Assembly: GCA_001800515.1 (NCBI GenBank)
Contig: MGVN01000250.1
Span: 13,504-20,166 of the forward strand
Length of the DNA: 6,663 nucleotides
DNA from: Elusimicrobia bacterium RIFOXYB2_FULL_49_7
Lineage (GTDB): Bacteria > Fibrobacterota > OXYB2-FULL-49-7
Direction of reading: 5' to 3'
In this document: in pieces, positions 1 to 6,366 of the stretch
Numbering within the stretch: position 1 is the first letter of the stretch
Layout of the letters: the number at the start of each line of letters is the position of its first letter
Translations under genes and position numbers: made by a program
Notes under the pieces: generated by a model
The model's input: only the letters and a program-made list of their open reading frames with translations
Database searches by the model: none
What the model was told of the DNA's origin: nothing

Positions 1-2
1 TG

Positions 3-446
3 CTTCTTTTTCGTGAATTAAATTTGGATATGATTGGCGTGGGTCCCTATATTCCGCATCCGGAAACGCCGCTGTTGCAAGATTTACTTCATGCGCAAGC
101 AGCCGCGGATCCGGTACCCGCAACAATGGAGATGGCTCTGAAGGTGATTGCCTTGGCCCGTCTTCTCTGTCCGCAAGCCAACATTCCCGCCACCACGGCA
201 TTGGCCACCCTTTCACCGGAATCCGGATATCGTTTAGGGCTTCAATGCGGGGCGAATGTACTTATGCCCAATCTGACACCAATGACGTATCGAGTCAAAT
301 ATGAAATTTATCCGGAAAAGGCCAGTCTTAAAGCCGTGGACGCCGAATACGATGCCACTATTGACCGGCTTATTCATTCCCTGGGACGTAAGGTCGGAGA
401 AGGGGTGGGGCAAAGCGGAGCGTTTCAGCAGCGGAGCAGGTTATAG
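3..446 (+). CDS. hydE: HydE, [FeFe]-hydrogenase maturation radical SAM protein (3' part)
   Basis: This is the C-terminal 147 residues of HydE. The gene begins left of the window and is read in frame from base 3. HydE is a cytoplasmic radical SAM enzyme that acts on the HydG-derived Fe(CO)2(CN)Cys synthon during assembly of the 2Fe subcluster of the H-cluster. The fragment shows the late-barrel motif DMIGVGPYIPHPETPL, then NIPATTAL, then CGANVLMPNLTP, and the tail YEIYPEKA...LGRKVGEG, all in the order expected for the HydE C-terminal half. The radical SAM CxxxCxxC loop lies upstream and cannot be checked. It ends with TAG at 444-446, overlapping the convergent hydF stop by 6 bp, so no terminator fits between the two genes. 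The paralogous biotin synthase family is the main alternative, but the IPHPxTP and MPNxTP segments favour HydE. Confidence 0.93.
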   Translation, partial: LLFRELNLDMIGVGPYIPHPETPLLQDLLHAQAAADPVPATMEMALKVIALARLLCPQANIPATTALATLSPESGYRLGLQCGANVLMPNLTPMTYRVKYEIYPEKASLKAVDAEYDATIDRLIHSLGRKVGEGVGQSGAFQQRSRL

Positions 447-1664
447 GTAGTTCGCCGGATGGAGAAGCGTTCCGGTAAATGGGGCTATGGCACGATTATA
501 AATCCCGTGCACCCAGGCAATCGTCATTCCGTAGTTGGTTACCGGAATACCGGCATCAATAGCCGGTTTAAGGCGGTTCATCACCTGCGTTCGGGTCAGC
601 ATACAACCCCCGCATTGAATGACCAGTCGATAGGAATCAATGGGTTTGGGCGGCTTGTCCAGGCCTGAGACAATATCAAAATTGAGTTGTTTACCGGTAT
701 AATGTGAAATCCATCTCGGGATTTTCACCCGTCCGATATCATCACAGCTGACATGATGGGAACAGGATTCCATGAGGAGAAGTGTATCATTGTCCGACAA
801 CCGGTCCAGGTGCGGTGTTCCTTCCAGATATTTTGCAAAATCACCTTTCAGTCGTGCAAAGAGGATGCTGAAACTGGTCAGCGGGATATGTTTGGGGATG
901 GCGGCATCCGCTTTAAGAAAAGCCTGGCTATCCGTAATGACAAGAGAGGGTTCAGCTTTGACTCTTGACCAATAGGCGTCAAGTTCCCGTTCCTTGAGGA
1001 CGATGGTCATACAATCATGATCCAAGGCATCTCGGATGGTTTGTACTTGCGGAAGAATAAGTCTTCCTTTGGGGGCTTCGACATCAATGGGGGTAATGAG
1101 CATGACCAAATCGCCCCGCTTGACCAGATCGCCAACAATAGAGGGCTGATTGAAAAGCGAATGAGGCAGATGTCTTTTGATGAGGGCGATGACACCTGTG
1201 CTGTCGCACCCCGATAGGGCGGAGATATCCAGTATGTCGGAGCGGGTTTCATTGACAATGCTTTGACGAGTCGCCTCTTTCAGCGGACAGCGATCATTTT
1301 TATTATGAAGCGTGAAAAAGGGAAGATGGCGTGCCTCAAAAAAGTGAATGAGTTCCTGCTCGTATTCGCTGAAACGATTCTCTTCGATTACCAACACGGC
1401 TAAATCCACCTGTTCCAGAATACGTCGGGTTCTTTCCACCCGTTTTTCACCGATATCCCCGGCATCATCAATGCCCGCCGTATCAATGATGACCACCGGC
1501 CCAATGCCGGTTAATTCCAGGGTTTTGTCCACTGGGTCGGTTGTGGTGCCTGGGTGATCGGATACGATGGCAACCTCTTGACCGGCAATGAAATTGACGA
1601 TTGCGCTTTTTCCGACGTTACGTCGTCCGAAAAAACCGATATGGGGCCGCTCACTTTTTCTCAG
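441..1664 (-). CDS. hydF: HydF, [FeFe]-hydrogenase maturation GTPase and scaffold
   Basis: HydF is the GTPase and scaffold on which the 2Fe precursor of the H-cluster is completed and from which it is passed to apo-hydrogenase. Numbering from the CTG proposed here (407 aa), the GTPase domain has the P-loop GRRNVGKS (13-20), TTTDPV after it (G2 region), DTAG (61-64), NKND (121-124) and SALSG (148-152). The C-terminal cluster domain has CSHH (Cys301) followed by DDIGRVKIPRW, and CGGC (Cys351, Cys354), giving the three expected cluster cysteines. The residue before CGGC is Gln350, where many HydF proteins have His. The only in-frame ATG upstream is at 1769, which would give 442 aa with a 35-residue Cys-rich extension read entirely out of the upstream gene. 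There is no in-frame GTG or TTG between. A CTG at 1664-1662 preceded by AAGGGGG at 5 nt gives a family-typical length, so I prefer it; the start remains uncertain. The gene overlaps the aspartase-like gene by 14 bp, suggesting translational coupling. Confidence 0.93.
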   Translation of the reverse strand: MRKSERPHIGFFGRRNVGKSAIVNFIAGQEVAIVSDHPGTTTDPVDKTLELTGIGPVVIIDTAGIDDAGDIGEKRVERTRRILEQVDLAVLVIEENRFSEYEQELIHFFEARHLPFFTLHNKNDRCPLKEATRQSIVNETRSDILDISALSGCDSTGVIALIKRHLPHSLFNQPSIVGDLVKRGDLVMLITPIDVEAPKGRLILPQVQTIRDALDHDCMTIVLKERELDAYWSRVKAEPSLVITDSQAFLKADAAIPKHIPLTSFSILFARLKGDFAKYLEGTPHLDRLSDNDTLLLMESCSHHVSCDDIGRVKIPRWISHYTGKQLNFDIVSGLDKPPKPIDSYRLVIQCGGCMLTRTQVMNRLKPAIDAGIPVTNYGMTIAWVHGIYNRAIAPFTGTLLHPANYL

Positions 1665-3123
1665 AAGAGCCCCCTTTTTGTGAAGCGGATGTGAAACCGA
1701 GTTCCAATAATCGATCGGGTTGCAGGAGAAGGGACAACTTTTCCGGCAACAGAAAATGGAGTACCTCATTGGCGTCCAGGATGGAACCGTTGTTTTCCTT
1801 CATCCAGCGAGCCACCTTAGCCGCTTCATGATAACCGATAAGCGGCACCAGCGCTGTGGACAGAGAGGGGCTGTGGTAGAGCCGCTGCAATGCGGATAAG
1901 TTATCCACGGTCAGGCCGGCCAGTAAGTTAGCGGCCAGAGTGATATCGGATGCGATGAGCAAGTCAAGAGTGCGAAGAAAAGCAGTGCCAATGATCGGCA
2001 GGTAAGCATTGAGGTCCAGTGTGCCCTGAGCGGACAAGGAGGTAATGAGCACGTCGTTTGCATAGACCTGATGGGCCGCACTGATAATGAATTCAGGGAT
2101 GACCGGATTCACTTTGCCCGGCATGATGGAACTGCCCATCTGTTGTTGGGGCAGGCGAATTTCCTTTAGACCGGAAAGGTCGGAAGCCAGAAGACGAAGA
2201 TCGGAAACCATTTTTTCCAGGGTAACGGCATGTGATTTTAAGATGGCGTGGCTCTCGACAATGGCATCCAGATGACAGGTGGCATCCGGAAGATTGTCGC
2301 TGCGGGTAACAGGTAATCCGGTCAGGGTTTGCAATGTACGGCATACTTCCATGATAAAAAAACGGGGAATGGAGAGACCGGTGCCTGCTGCGCCGCCGCC
2401 CAGATTGATCAGTTTGAGCCGTTCCCGGCATTTGGACAGTCGCCACCAGTCACGGGAAAGCGCCTCATTGTAGGCGGAGAAAAGGCGTCCGTAGGAGGAG
2501 GGGACCGCTTCCTGCATTTCCGTAAACGCGATACGCAGTGTCGCGCGGTGTTCATTTTCCAATCGCTCCATTTCTTTGCGAAGTACATTGACCTTTTCTT
2601 CAAGGTCGTTGAGACCCCATAGAAAAGCGACATGAAGCGCCGTTGGAACCGCATCATTGGTTGATTGAAAACGGTTGGCGGATTCGACCGGATCCAGAAG
2701 CGTATACTCGCCAACAGGGTGTCCCAATTTCAACAAAGCGCTGTTGGCAAGAATTTCATTCACATTCATGTTGATGGAGGTGCCCGCCCCGCCGGAACAG
2801 GCCGGCACAATGAAATGGTCAAAATAAGCGCCGTCCATCATCTCTTTTGCGCTCTCCTCAAGGGCTGTCAGGTGAGCCGAAGGGATGGGCGAAAAAGGAG
2901 AGGAATGCGACGGCTGCATGGCCAGGGCGTCCTGATAGGCGGAAATGGTTTGGTAGCAGGCGAGTTTAACCGCACCCATGGCCCGATACCAGCGCTCCGG
3001 AAAGCGTTGGGTATCCGGAAAGTTTTCCTTGGCGCGAAGTGCATGAATTCCATAAAGGGCTGATAGCGGAATCTGCTTTTCGCCAAGACTATCTTTTTCC
3101 GTTCGACAATTCTCTTTCGCCAT
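1651..3123 (-). CDS. aspA: Aspartate ammonia-lyase-like enzyme of the hydrogenase maturation locus
   Basis: This belongs to the aspartase/fumarase superfamily; the expected reaction is L-aspartate to fumarate plus ammonia in the cytoplasm. From the ATG at 3123 the protein is 490 aa, slightly longer than typical aspartase (about 470). Family landmarks occur in order: LGEKQIP..YGIHALRAKENF near the N terminus, GGAGTSINMNVNE (about 111-123), QSTNDAVPT (about 153-161), GGAAGTGLS (about 243-251) and the signature loop GSSIMPGKVNP (330-340), which holds the catalytic Ser. The GRTH/QLQDAVP segment reads AFTEMQEAVP instead, with Glu202 where aspartases have His or Gln. A GTG at 3144 would add seven residues; the ATG aligns better with family N termini, but neither start has a clear ribosome binding site. 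It overlaps hydF by 14 bp and probably shares its transcript. As I recall, aspartase-type genes occur in [FeFe] maturation clusters of Desulfovibrio; its position points to ammonia supply for the bridging dithiomethylamine, which is inference. A related lyase activity on another substrate is possible. Confidence 0.85.
   Translation of the reverse strand: MAKENCRTEKDSLGEKQIPLSALYGIHALRAKENFPDTQRFPERWYRAMGAVKLACYQTISAYQDALAMQPSHSSPFSPIPSAHLTALEESAKEMMDGAYFDHFIVPACSGGAGTSINMNVNEILANSALLKLGHPVGEYTLLDPVESANRFQSTNDAVPTALHVAFLWGLNDLEEKVNVLRKEMERLENEHRATLRIAFTEMQEAVPSSYGRLFSAYNEALSRDWWRLSKCRERLKLINLGGGAAGTGLSIPRFFIMEVCRTLQTLTGLPVTRSDNLPDATCHLDAIVESHAILKSHAVTLEKMVSDLRLLASDLSGLKEIRLPQQQMGSSIMPGKVNPVIPEFIISAAHQVYANDVLITSLSAQGTLDLNAYLPIIGTAFLRTLDLLIASDITLAANLLAGLTVDNLSALQRLYHSPSLSTALVPLIGYHEAAKVARWMKENNGSILDANEVLHFLLPEKLSLLLQPDRLLELGFTSASQKGGSSEKK
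1670..1676 (-). promoter_or_regulatory. Probable ribosome binding site for hydF
   Basis: AAGGGGG lies 5 nt before an in-frame CTG at 1664-1662 (read on the - strand), inside the last codons of the aspartase-like gene. It resembles AAGGAGG with one A-to-G change that still allows G:U pairing with the anti-Shine-Dalgarno sequence. It supports a CTG start for hydF. The competing ATG at 1769 has only a weak purine stretch (GGAC) before it. This is inferred from sequence only. Confidence 0.4.
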
Positions 3124-3191
3124 GATCGTAAAATAATTATCCACGATGCGGAATGAAACCTCGGCTCATTGCCTTTACAAGAAAAATACTA

Positions 3192-3220
3192 TTGCATTTA
3201 TAGGAAACATAATTTATATA
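3192..3220 (+). promoter_or_regulatory. Candidate sigma70-type promoter for the hox operon
   Basis: TTGCAT (3192-3197) and TATATA (3215-3220) are separated by 17 bp, the optimal sigma70 spacing, about 55 nt before the hoxF ATG. The predicted start near 3227 gives a leader of about 50 nt that contains the AGGAG of hoxF. A 12-bp palindrome, ATTTATATAAAT (3212-3223), covers the -10 element; it may be an operator or simply AT-rich sequence. I found no convincing -24/-12 (sigma54) elements here. Confidence 0.4.
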
Positions 3221-3225
3221 AATAA
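3197..3225 (-). promoter_or_regulatory. Weak candidate promoter for the aspA-like/hydF transcript
   Basis: On the - strand, TTATTT (3225-3220) and TATAAA (3202-3197) are separated by 17 bp. The -10 matches consensus at 5 of 6 positions but the -35 at only about 3 of 6. The predicted start near 3190 would leave a leader of roughly 65 nt before the ATG at 3123. The region is AT-rich, so chance matches are likely. If real, it overlaps the hox promoter on the other strand, and the two could not be occupied together. Confidence 0.2.
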
Positions 3226-3275
3226 CTTGAAGGTTGCGTAGATAAGTTTTTCTATCACCGAATCCAGGAGACAAT

Positions 3276-5078
3276 ATGGTAAAAAGCATTCAATCCATTC
3301 TGGAAACCTATGAAAACAATCCGAACCGTCTGATGGACATCCTGATAGATGTTCAATTTGAACATGGATGCATCAATCCGGAGTCCGTGGCGTTTATTGC
3401 CAAAAATACCGGTTTGGCTCGTGTCGACGTCGAGCAGACCATTTCTTTCTACCATTTTCTGAGCCAGAAACCGCGAGGGAAATATGCCATATACCTAAAC
3501 AACAGTGTCGTGGCCAATATGATGGGACGGGATGCCATTGCCAAGGCCTTTGAACAAGAAGTCGGCTGCAAATTCGGATCGGTCTCCCACGATGGTCTCA
3601 TCGGTCTGTATAACACGGCCTGCATCGGAATGAATGATCAGGAGCCGGCGGCCATCATTAACGGCACTGTTTTTACACGGCTCACCACTTTTCGAGTGCG
3701 TGAAATCGTTCGCGATATTCGCGCCGGAAAGACCCTTGAAGAACTTCAGGTCGCCTCCTTTGGGGACGGCCAGAATTATTCTGACTTGTTGAAAACAACC
3801 GTTTATAATAATATACGTAAAAAGGGGCCCGTCATTTTTTCGGAATATAAATTGGGGAGCGCACCAAAGGCCGCCTCAGCCATGACACCGGAAGAGGTTA
3901 TTTCCGTGGTTAAGGCCTCAAAAATCCGTGGTCGCGGCGGTGCCGGTTTTCCGACTGCACTGAAATGGGAATTTTGCCGCAAAACGCCGGCGGATGTCCG
4001 TTACATTTTTTGTAATGCGGATGAAGGTGAACCCGGCACATTCAAAGATCGGGTTATTTTAACGGAAATGCCAAGACTGGTGTTTGAGGGAATGGCTGTT
4101 GCGGCCTATGCCGCCGGTGCCCGCTATGGCATATTGTATCTTCGTTTTGAATATCGTTATCTGAAGGATTATCTTAATACCGCTTTACAGGAAATGCGTA
4201 AAGAAGGGCTGCTTGGCGTTAATATTGCGGGCAAGAAAGGTTTTGATTTCGATATCCGTATTCAATTCGGGGCTGGAGCCTATGTTTGCGGCGAGGAATC
4301 CGCGCTCATCGAATCCGCCGAAGGCAAGCGGGGAGAGCCCCGCGATAGGCCGCCTTTTCCGGTGGAAGAAGGATATCTGGGCAAACCCACGGTGGTCAAT
4401 AATGTGGAAACCGTTTGTGCGGCCGCCAAGGTGATTGTGCATGGGGCCAAATGGTATACCTCTTTTGGGACGCCCGAATCCACAGGAACCAAAGTATTAT
4501 CCATTTCAGGCGATTGCCGTTATCCCGGCGTTTACGAAGTCGAATGGGGCTTTAATGTTCATGATATTCTGGAAATGGTGGGTGCGGAGAATACTCAAGC
4601 GGTTCAGATATCCGGTCCTTCCGGCGCTTGTATTGGGCCTTCTGAATTTCACCGTATGCTTGGATACGAGGACCTTTCGACGGGTGGCTCCATCATCATC
4701 TTTGATGAACGGCGTGATCTTATTAAAGATGTGGTCATGAATTTTCTCGATTTCTTCATTGATGAATCCTGCGGTTCCTGTGTGCCCTGCCGTACATTGA
4801 CCGTATTATACCGGAAAAAGATGGAAAAGATATTGTCCGGACATGGGGTTCCGTCTGATGTAACGGACTTGGTCCAGTGGGGCGCCATTATGAAGGCGAA
4901 CCGATGCGGACTTGGGCAGACGGCCGTTAATCCGGTTCTTTCCACCATCAAGAACTTCCGCCACTTGTACGATAGCAAAACATACCGCAACCGAACCTTT
5001 GACACGCAATTCAGTTTGGCCGAAGCGGTCCAAGAATCCTGTCTGGCTGCCGGAAGAACCCCGACGACAAAGGAGTAA
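3276..5078 (+). CDS. hoxF: HoxF, diaphorase subunit of NAD-linked [NiFe] hydrogenase (NuoE-NuoF fusion)
   Basis: HoxF carries FMN and the NAD(H) site of the soluble bidirectional hydrogenase and exchanges electrons between NAD(P)H and the Fe-S chain. At 600 aa it matches the long Ralstonia-type HoxF (about 600 aa). Residues 1 to about 155 are NuoE-like (DILIDVQFEHG, ISFYHF, ACIGMNDQEPA), but the [2Fe-2S] ligands are degenerate: the first cysteine region reads YLNNSVVANMMG and only Cys116 remains of the usual four. The NuoF-like body has GRGGAGFPTALKW (219-231), CNADEGEPGTFKDR (246-259) and GAGAYVCGEESAL (from 332) for FMN and NAD binding. A full [4Fe-4S] set follows: Cys499, Cys502 and Cys505 in SCGSCVPC, plus Cys544 in NRCGLG. 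The start is set by AGGAG at 3266-3270, 5 nt before ATG. It is the first gene of hoxFUYH; hoxU starts 3 nt after its stop. Respiratory NuoF or an HndC-type subunit is unlikely given hoxY and hoxH downstream. Confidence 0.95.
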   Translation: MVKSIQSILETYENNPNRLMDILIDVQFEHGCINPESVAFIAKNTGLARVDVEQTISFYHFLSQKPRGKYAIYLNNSVVANMMGRDAIAKAFEQEVGCKFGSVSHDGLIGLYNTACIGMNDQEPAAIINGTVFTRLTTFRVREIVRDIRAGKTLEELQVASFGDGQNYSDLLKTTVYNNIRKKGPVIFSEYKLGSAPKAASAMTPEEVISVVKASKIRGRGGAGFPTALKWEFCRKTPADVRYIFCNADEGEPGTFKDRVILTEMPRLVFEGMAVAAYAAGARYGILYLRFEYRYLKDYLNTALQEMRKEGLLGVNIAGKKGFDFDIRIQFGAGAYVCGEESALIESAEGKRGEPRDRPPFPVEEGYLGKPTVVNNVETVCAAAKVIVHGAKWYTSFGTPESTGTKVLSISGDCRYPGVYEVEWGFNVHDILEMVGAENTQAVQISGPSGACIGPSEFHRMLGYEDLSTGGSIIIFDERRDLIKDVVMNFLDFFIDESCGSCVPCRTLTVLYRKKMEKILSGHGVPSDVTDLVQWGAIMKANRCGLGQTAVNPVLSTIKNFRHLYDSKTYRNRTFDTQFSLAEAVQESCLAAGRTPTTKE

Positions 5079-5081
5079 GGC

Positions 5082-5783
5082 ATGAGCAAAATCATTCGAT
5101 TCGAAATTGATGGTAAAGAGTGTTTGGCAGACACAGGGACCTACCTTATTGAAGCTGCCAAAAAGAACAATGTCTACATTCCCTATTTGTGCAATCTGCC
5201 GGGTATCAAACCCCGAGGTTCCTGCCGAATCTGCACCGTTAAAATAAACGGCAAGCTGGCCACGGCCTGTACGACACCGGTAACCGAAGGGATGAAGGTC
5301 GAAAGCCAAATTCCGGAACTTGACGAACTCCGCAAATCCATTGTGGAAATCCTTTTTGTGGAAGGAAACCATTTTTGTCCTTCTTGTGAAAAAAGTGGTT
5401 CCTGCGAGCTTCAAGCGCTGGCCTATCGTTTTAGGATTACGTCACCTCGCTTTCCTTATCTTTTCCCAAAGCGTGAAGTAGAAGCCGCACATCCCAAACT
5501 TCTGAAGGATCATAACCGTTGTATTCTTTGCAAACGGTGCATCCGTGCCATCAAGGATGAGCAGGGACGTAGTTTGTTCGCCTTCCGTAAGCGCGGACAC
5601 CTGACTGAAATCAGCATTGATACCGAGACCTCAGCCTCCATCTCAGATGACTTGGCAAAAAAAGCCATGGAAATCTGTCCAGTGGGAGCCATTATTCGCA
5701 AACGCAAGGGTTTTGATGTGCCCATCGGCAAGCGCAAATGGGATCAGCGGCAAATCGGAAGCGAAGTGGAAGCGGTCTCCTGA
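5082..5783 (+). CDS. hoxU: HoxU, Fe-S subunit of the diaphorase module (NuoG N-terminal-like)
   Basis: HoxU wires HoxF to HoxY through Fe-S clusters in the cytoplasmic NAD-linked hydrogenase. At 233 aa it matches the family and lacks the molybdopterin-like domain of full NuoG. All cluster ligands are visible: [2Fe-2S] Cys37, Cys48, Cys51 and Cys63 (LCNLPG, GSCRICTV, ACTTPV); the His-Cys [4Fe-4S] set His97, Cys99, Cys102 and Cys108 in GNHFCPSCEKSGSC, where the HxC spacing is typical of HoxU rather than the HxxxC of NuoG; and a [4Fe-4S] ferredoxin-like set Cys147, Cys150, Cys153 and Cys199 (CILCKRC, CPVGAI). The ATG follows AGGAG at 5071-5075, which overlaps the end of hoxF, so translation is probably coupled. 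The next gene, hoxY, starts 23 nt after the stop. Confidence 0.95.
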   Translation: MSKIIRFEIDGKECLADTGTYLIEAAKKNNVYIPYLCNLPGIKPRGSCRICTVKINGKLATACTTPVTEGMKVESQIPELDELRKSIVEILFVEGNHFCPSCEKSGSCELQALAYRFRITSPRFPYLFPKREVEAAHPKLLKDHNRCILCKRCIRAIKDEQGRSLFAFRKRGHLTEISIDTETSASISDDLAKKAMEICPVGAIIRKRKGFDVPIGKRKWDQRQIGSEVEAVS

Positions 5784-5796
5784 ACGTCTTTACAAC

Positions 5797-5800
5797 GGAG
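5797..5800 (+). promoter_or_regulatory. Ribosome binding site deciding the hoxY start
   Basis: GGAG lies 6 nt before the ATG at 5807. This fixes the hoxY start there rather than at the in-frame ATG at 5738, which lies inside hoxU and would add 23 basic residues unlike the family. Confidence 0.7.
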
Positions 5801-5806
5801 AAAACA

Positions 5807-6352
5807 ATGAGCAAACCTGTCATCGCCACCGCCTCTTTAGCGGGTTGTTTCGGATGCCACATGTCTCTATTGGACATTGATGCGCGTATCCTTGAACTGA
5901 TTGATCTGGTCGAATTCAATAAGTCCCCCATTGACGATATCAAGCATTTTACAAAAGAGTGCGATGTCGGGCTTATTGAGGGCGGCTGCTGCAACAGCGA
6001 AAACGTGCATGTGCTTCGGGATTTTAGAAAACATTGTAAAATACTCGTCTCCGTCGGAGAATGTGCTATGATGGGCGGGTTGCCGGCCATGCGCAACAAC
6101 ATTCCAATCCGCGAGTGTCTTGAAGAGGCTTATCTCAAAGGGGTCACAACGGATACTGAAAACCGGATCATCCCGAACGACGAGGAACTTCCCATGATTC
6201 TGGACAGGGTTTATCCCTGTCATGAAATCGTCAAAATAGATTATTTTCTGCCCGGTTGTCCGCCCCGAGCGGATCTCATTTGGGATGCCCTTTTAGCATT
6301 GGTCAAAGGACAACCCATGAAGCTGGAATACGAAACCTTCAAATTCGACTGA
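5807..6352 (+). CDS. hoxY: HoxY, small subunit of NAD-linked [NiFe] hydrogenase
   Basis: HoxY carries the proximal [4Fe-4S] cluster that passes electrons between the NiFe site in HoxH and the HoxFU module. From the ATG at 5807 the protein is 181 aa, typical of this short class of small subunits without the second ferredoxin-like domain. Probable cluster ligands are Cys14 and Cys17 (GCFGC), Cys86 (SVGEC) and Cys151 (PGCPP). Other family segments are MSLLDID, LIEGG, GGLPAMRN and VYPCHEIVKIDYFLPGCPP. There is no twin-arginine leader, in keeping with a cytoplasmic enzyme. It carries additional cysteines, including a CC pair at 61-62 just after EGG. hoxH follows 14 nt downstream. Confidence 0.95.
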   Translation: MSKPVIATASLAGCFGCHMSLLDIDARILELIDLVEFNKSPIDDIKHFTKECDVGLIEGGCCNSENVHVLRDFRKHCKILVSVGECAMMGGLPAMRNNIPIRECLEEAYLKGVTTDTENRIIPNDEELPMILDRVYPCHEIVKIDYFLPGCPPRADLIWDALLALVKGQPMKLEYETFKFD

Positions 6353-6366
6353 ACGGGAGCAAGAAT

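Noticed and set aside
414..437. Direct repeat AGCGGAGC (414-421 and 430-437) at the end of hydE
   Set aside because: Only two 8-bp copies inside coding sequence; probably chance. It does not form a terminator hairpin.
1651..1680. Possible frameshift in the G5 and A5 runs at the aspA-like/hydF junction
   Set aside because: Both proteins are family-length and have intact ends without invoking an indel. A 14-bp overlap explains the junction; it is kept only as a test for the hydF start.
2093..2714. Open frames of about 100 codons on both strands inside the aspartase-like gene
   Set aside because: They are alternate-frame readings of a gene with intact family motifs; none has recognisable domains.
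4806..5414. A 202-codon open frame on the - strand across the hoxF/hoxU junction
   Set aside because: It lies antisense to two well-supported genes, contains none of the family motifs I know, and has no convincing ribosome binding site.
5738..5806. Longer hoxY start at the ATG at 5738
   Set aside because: It adds 23 basic residues read inside hoxU. The ATG at 5807 has GGAG at 6 nt and gives a normal N terminus.
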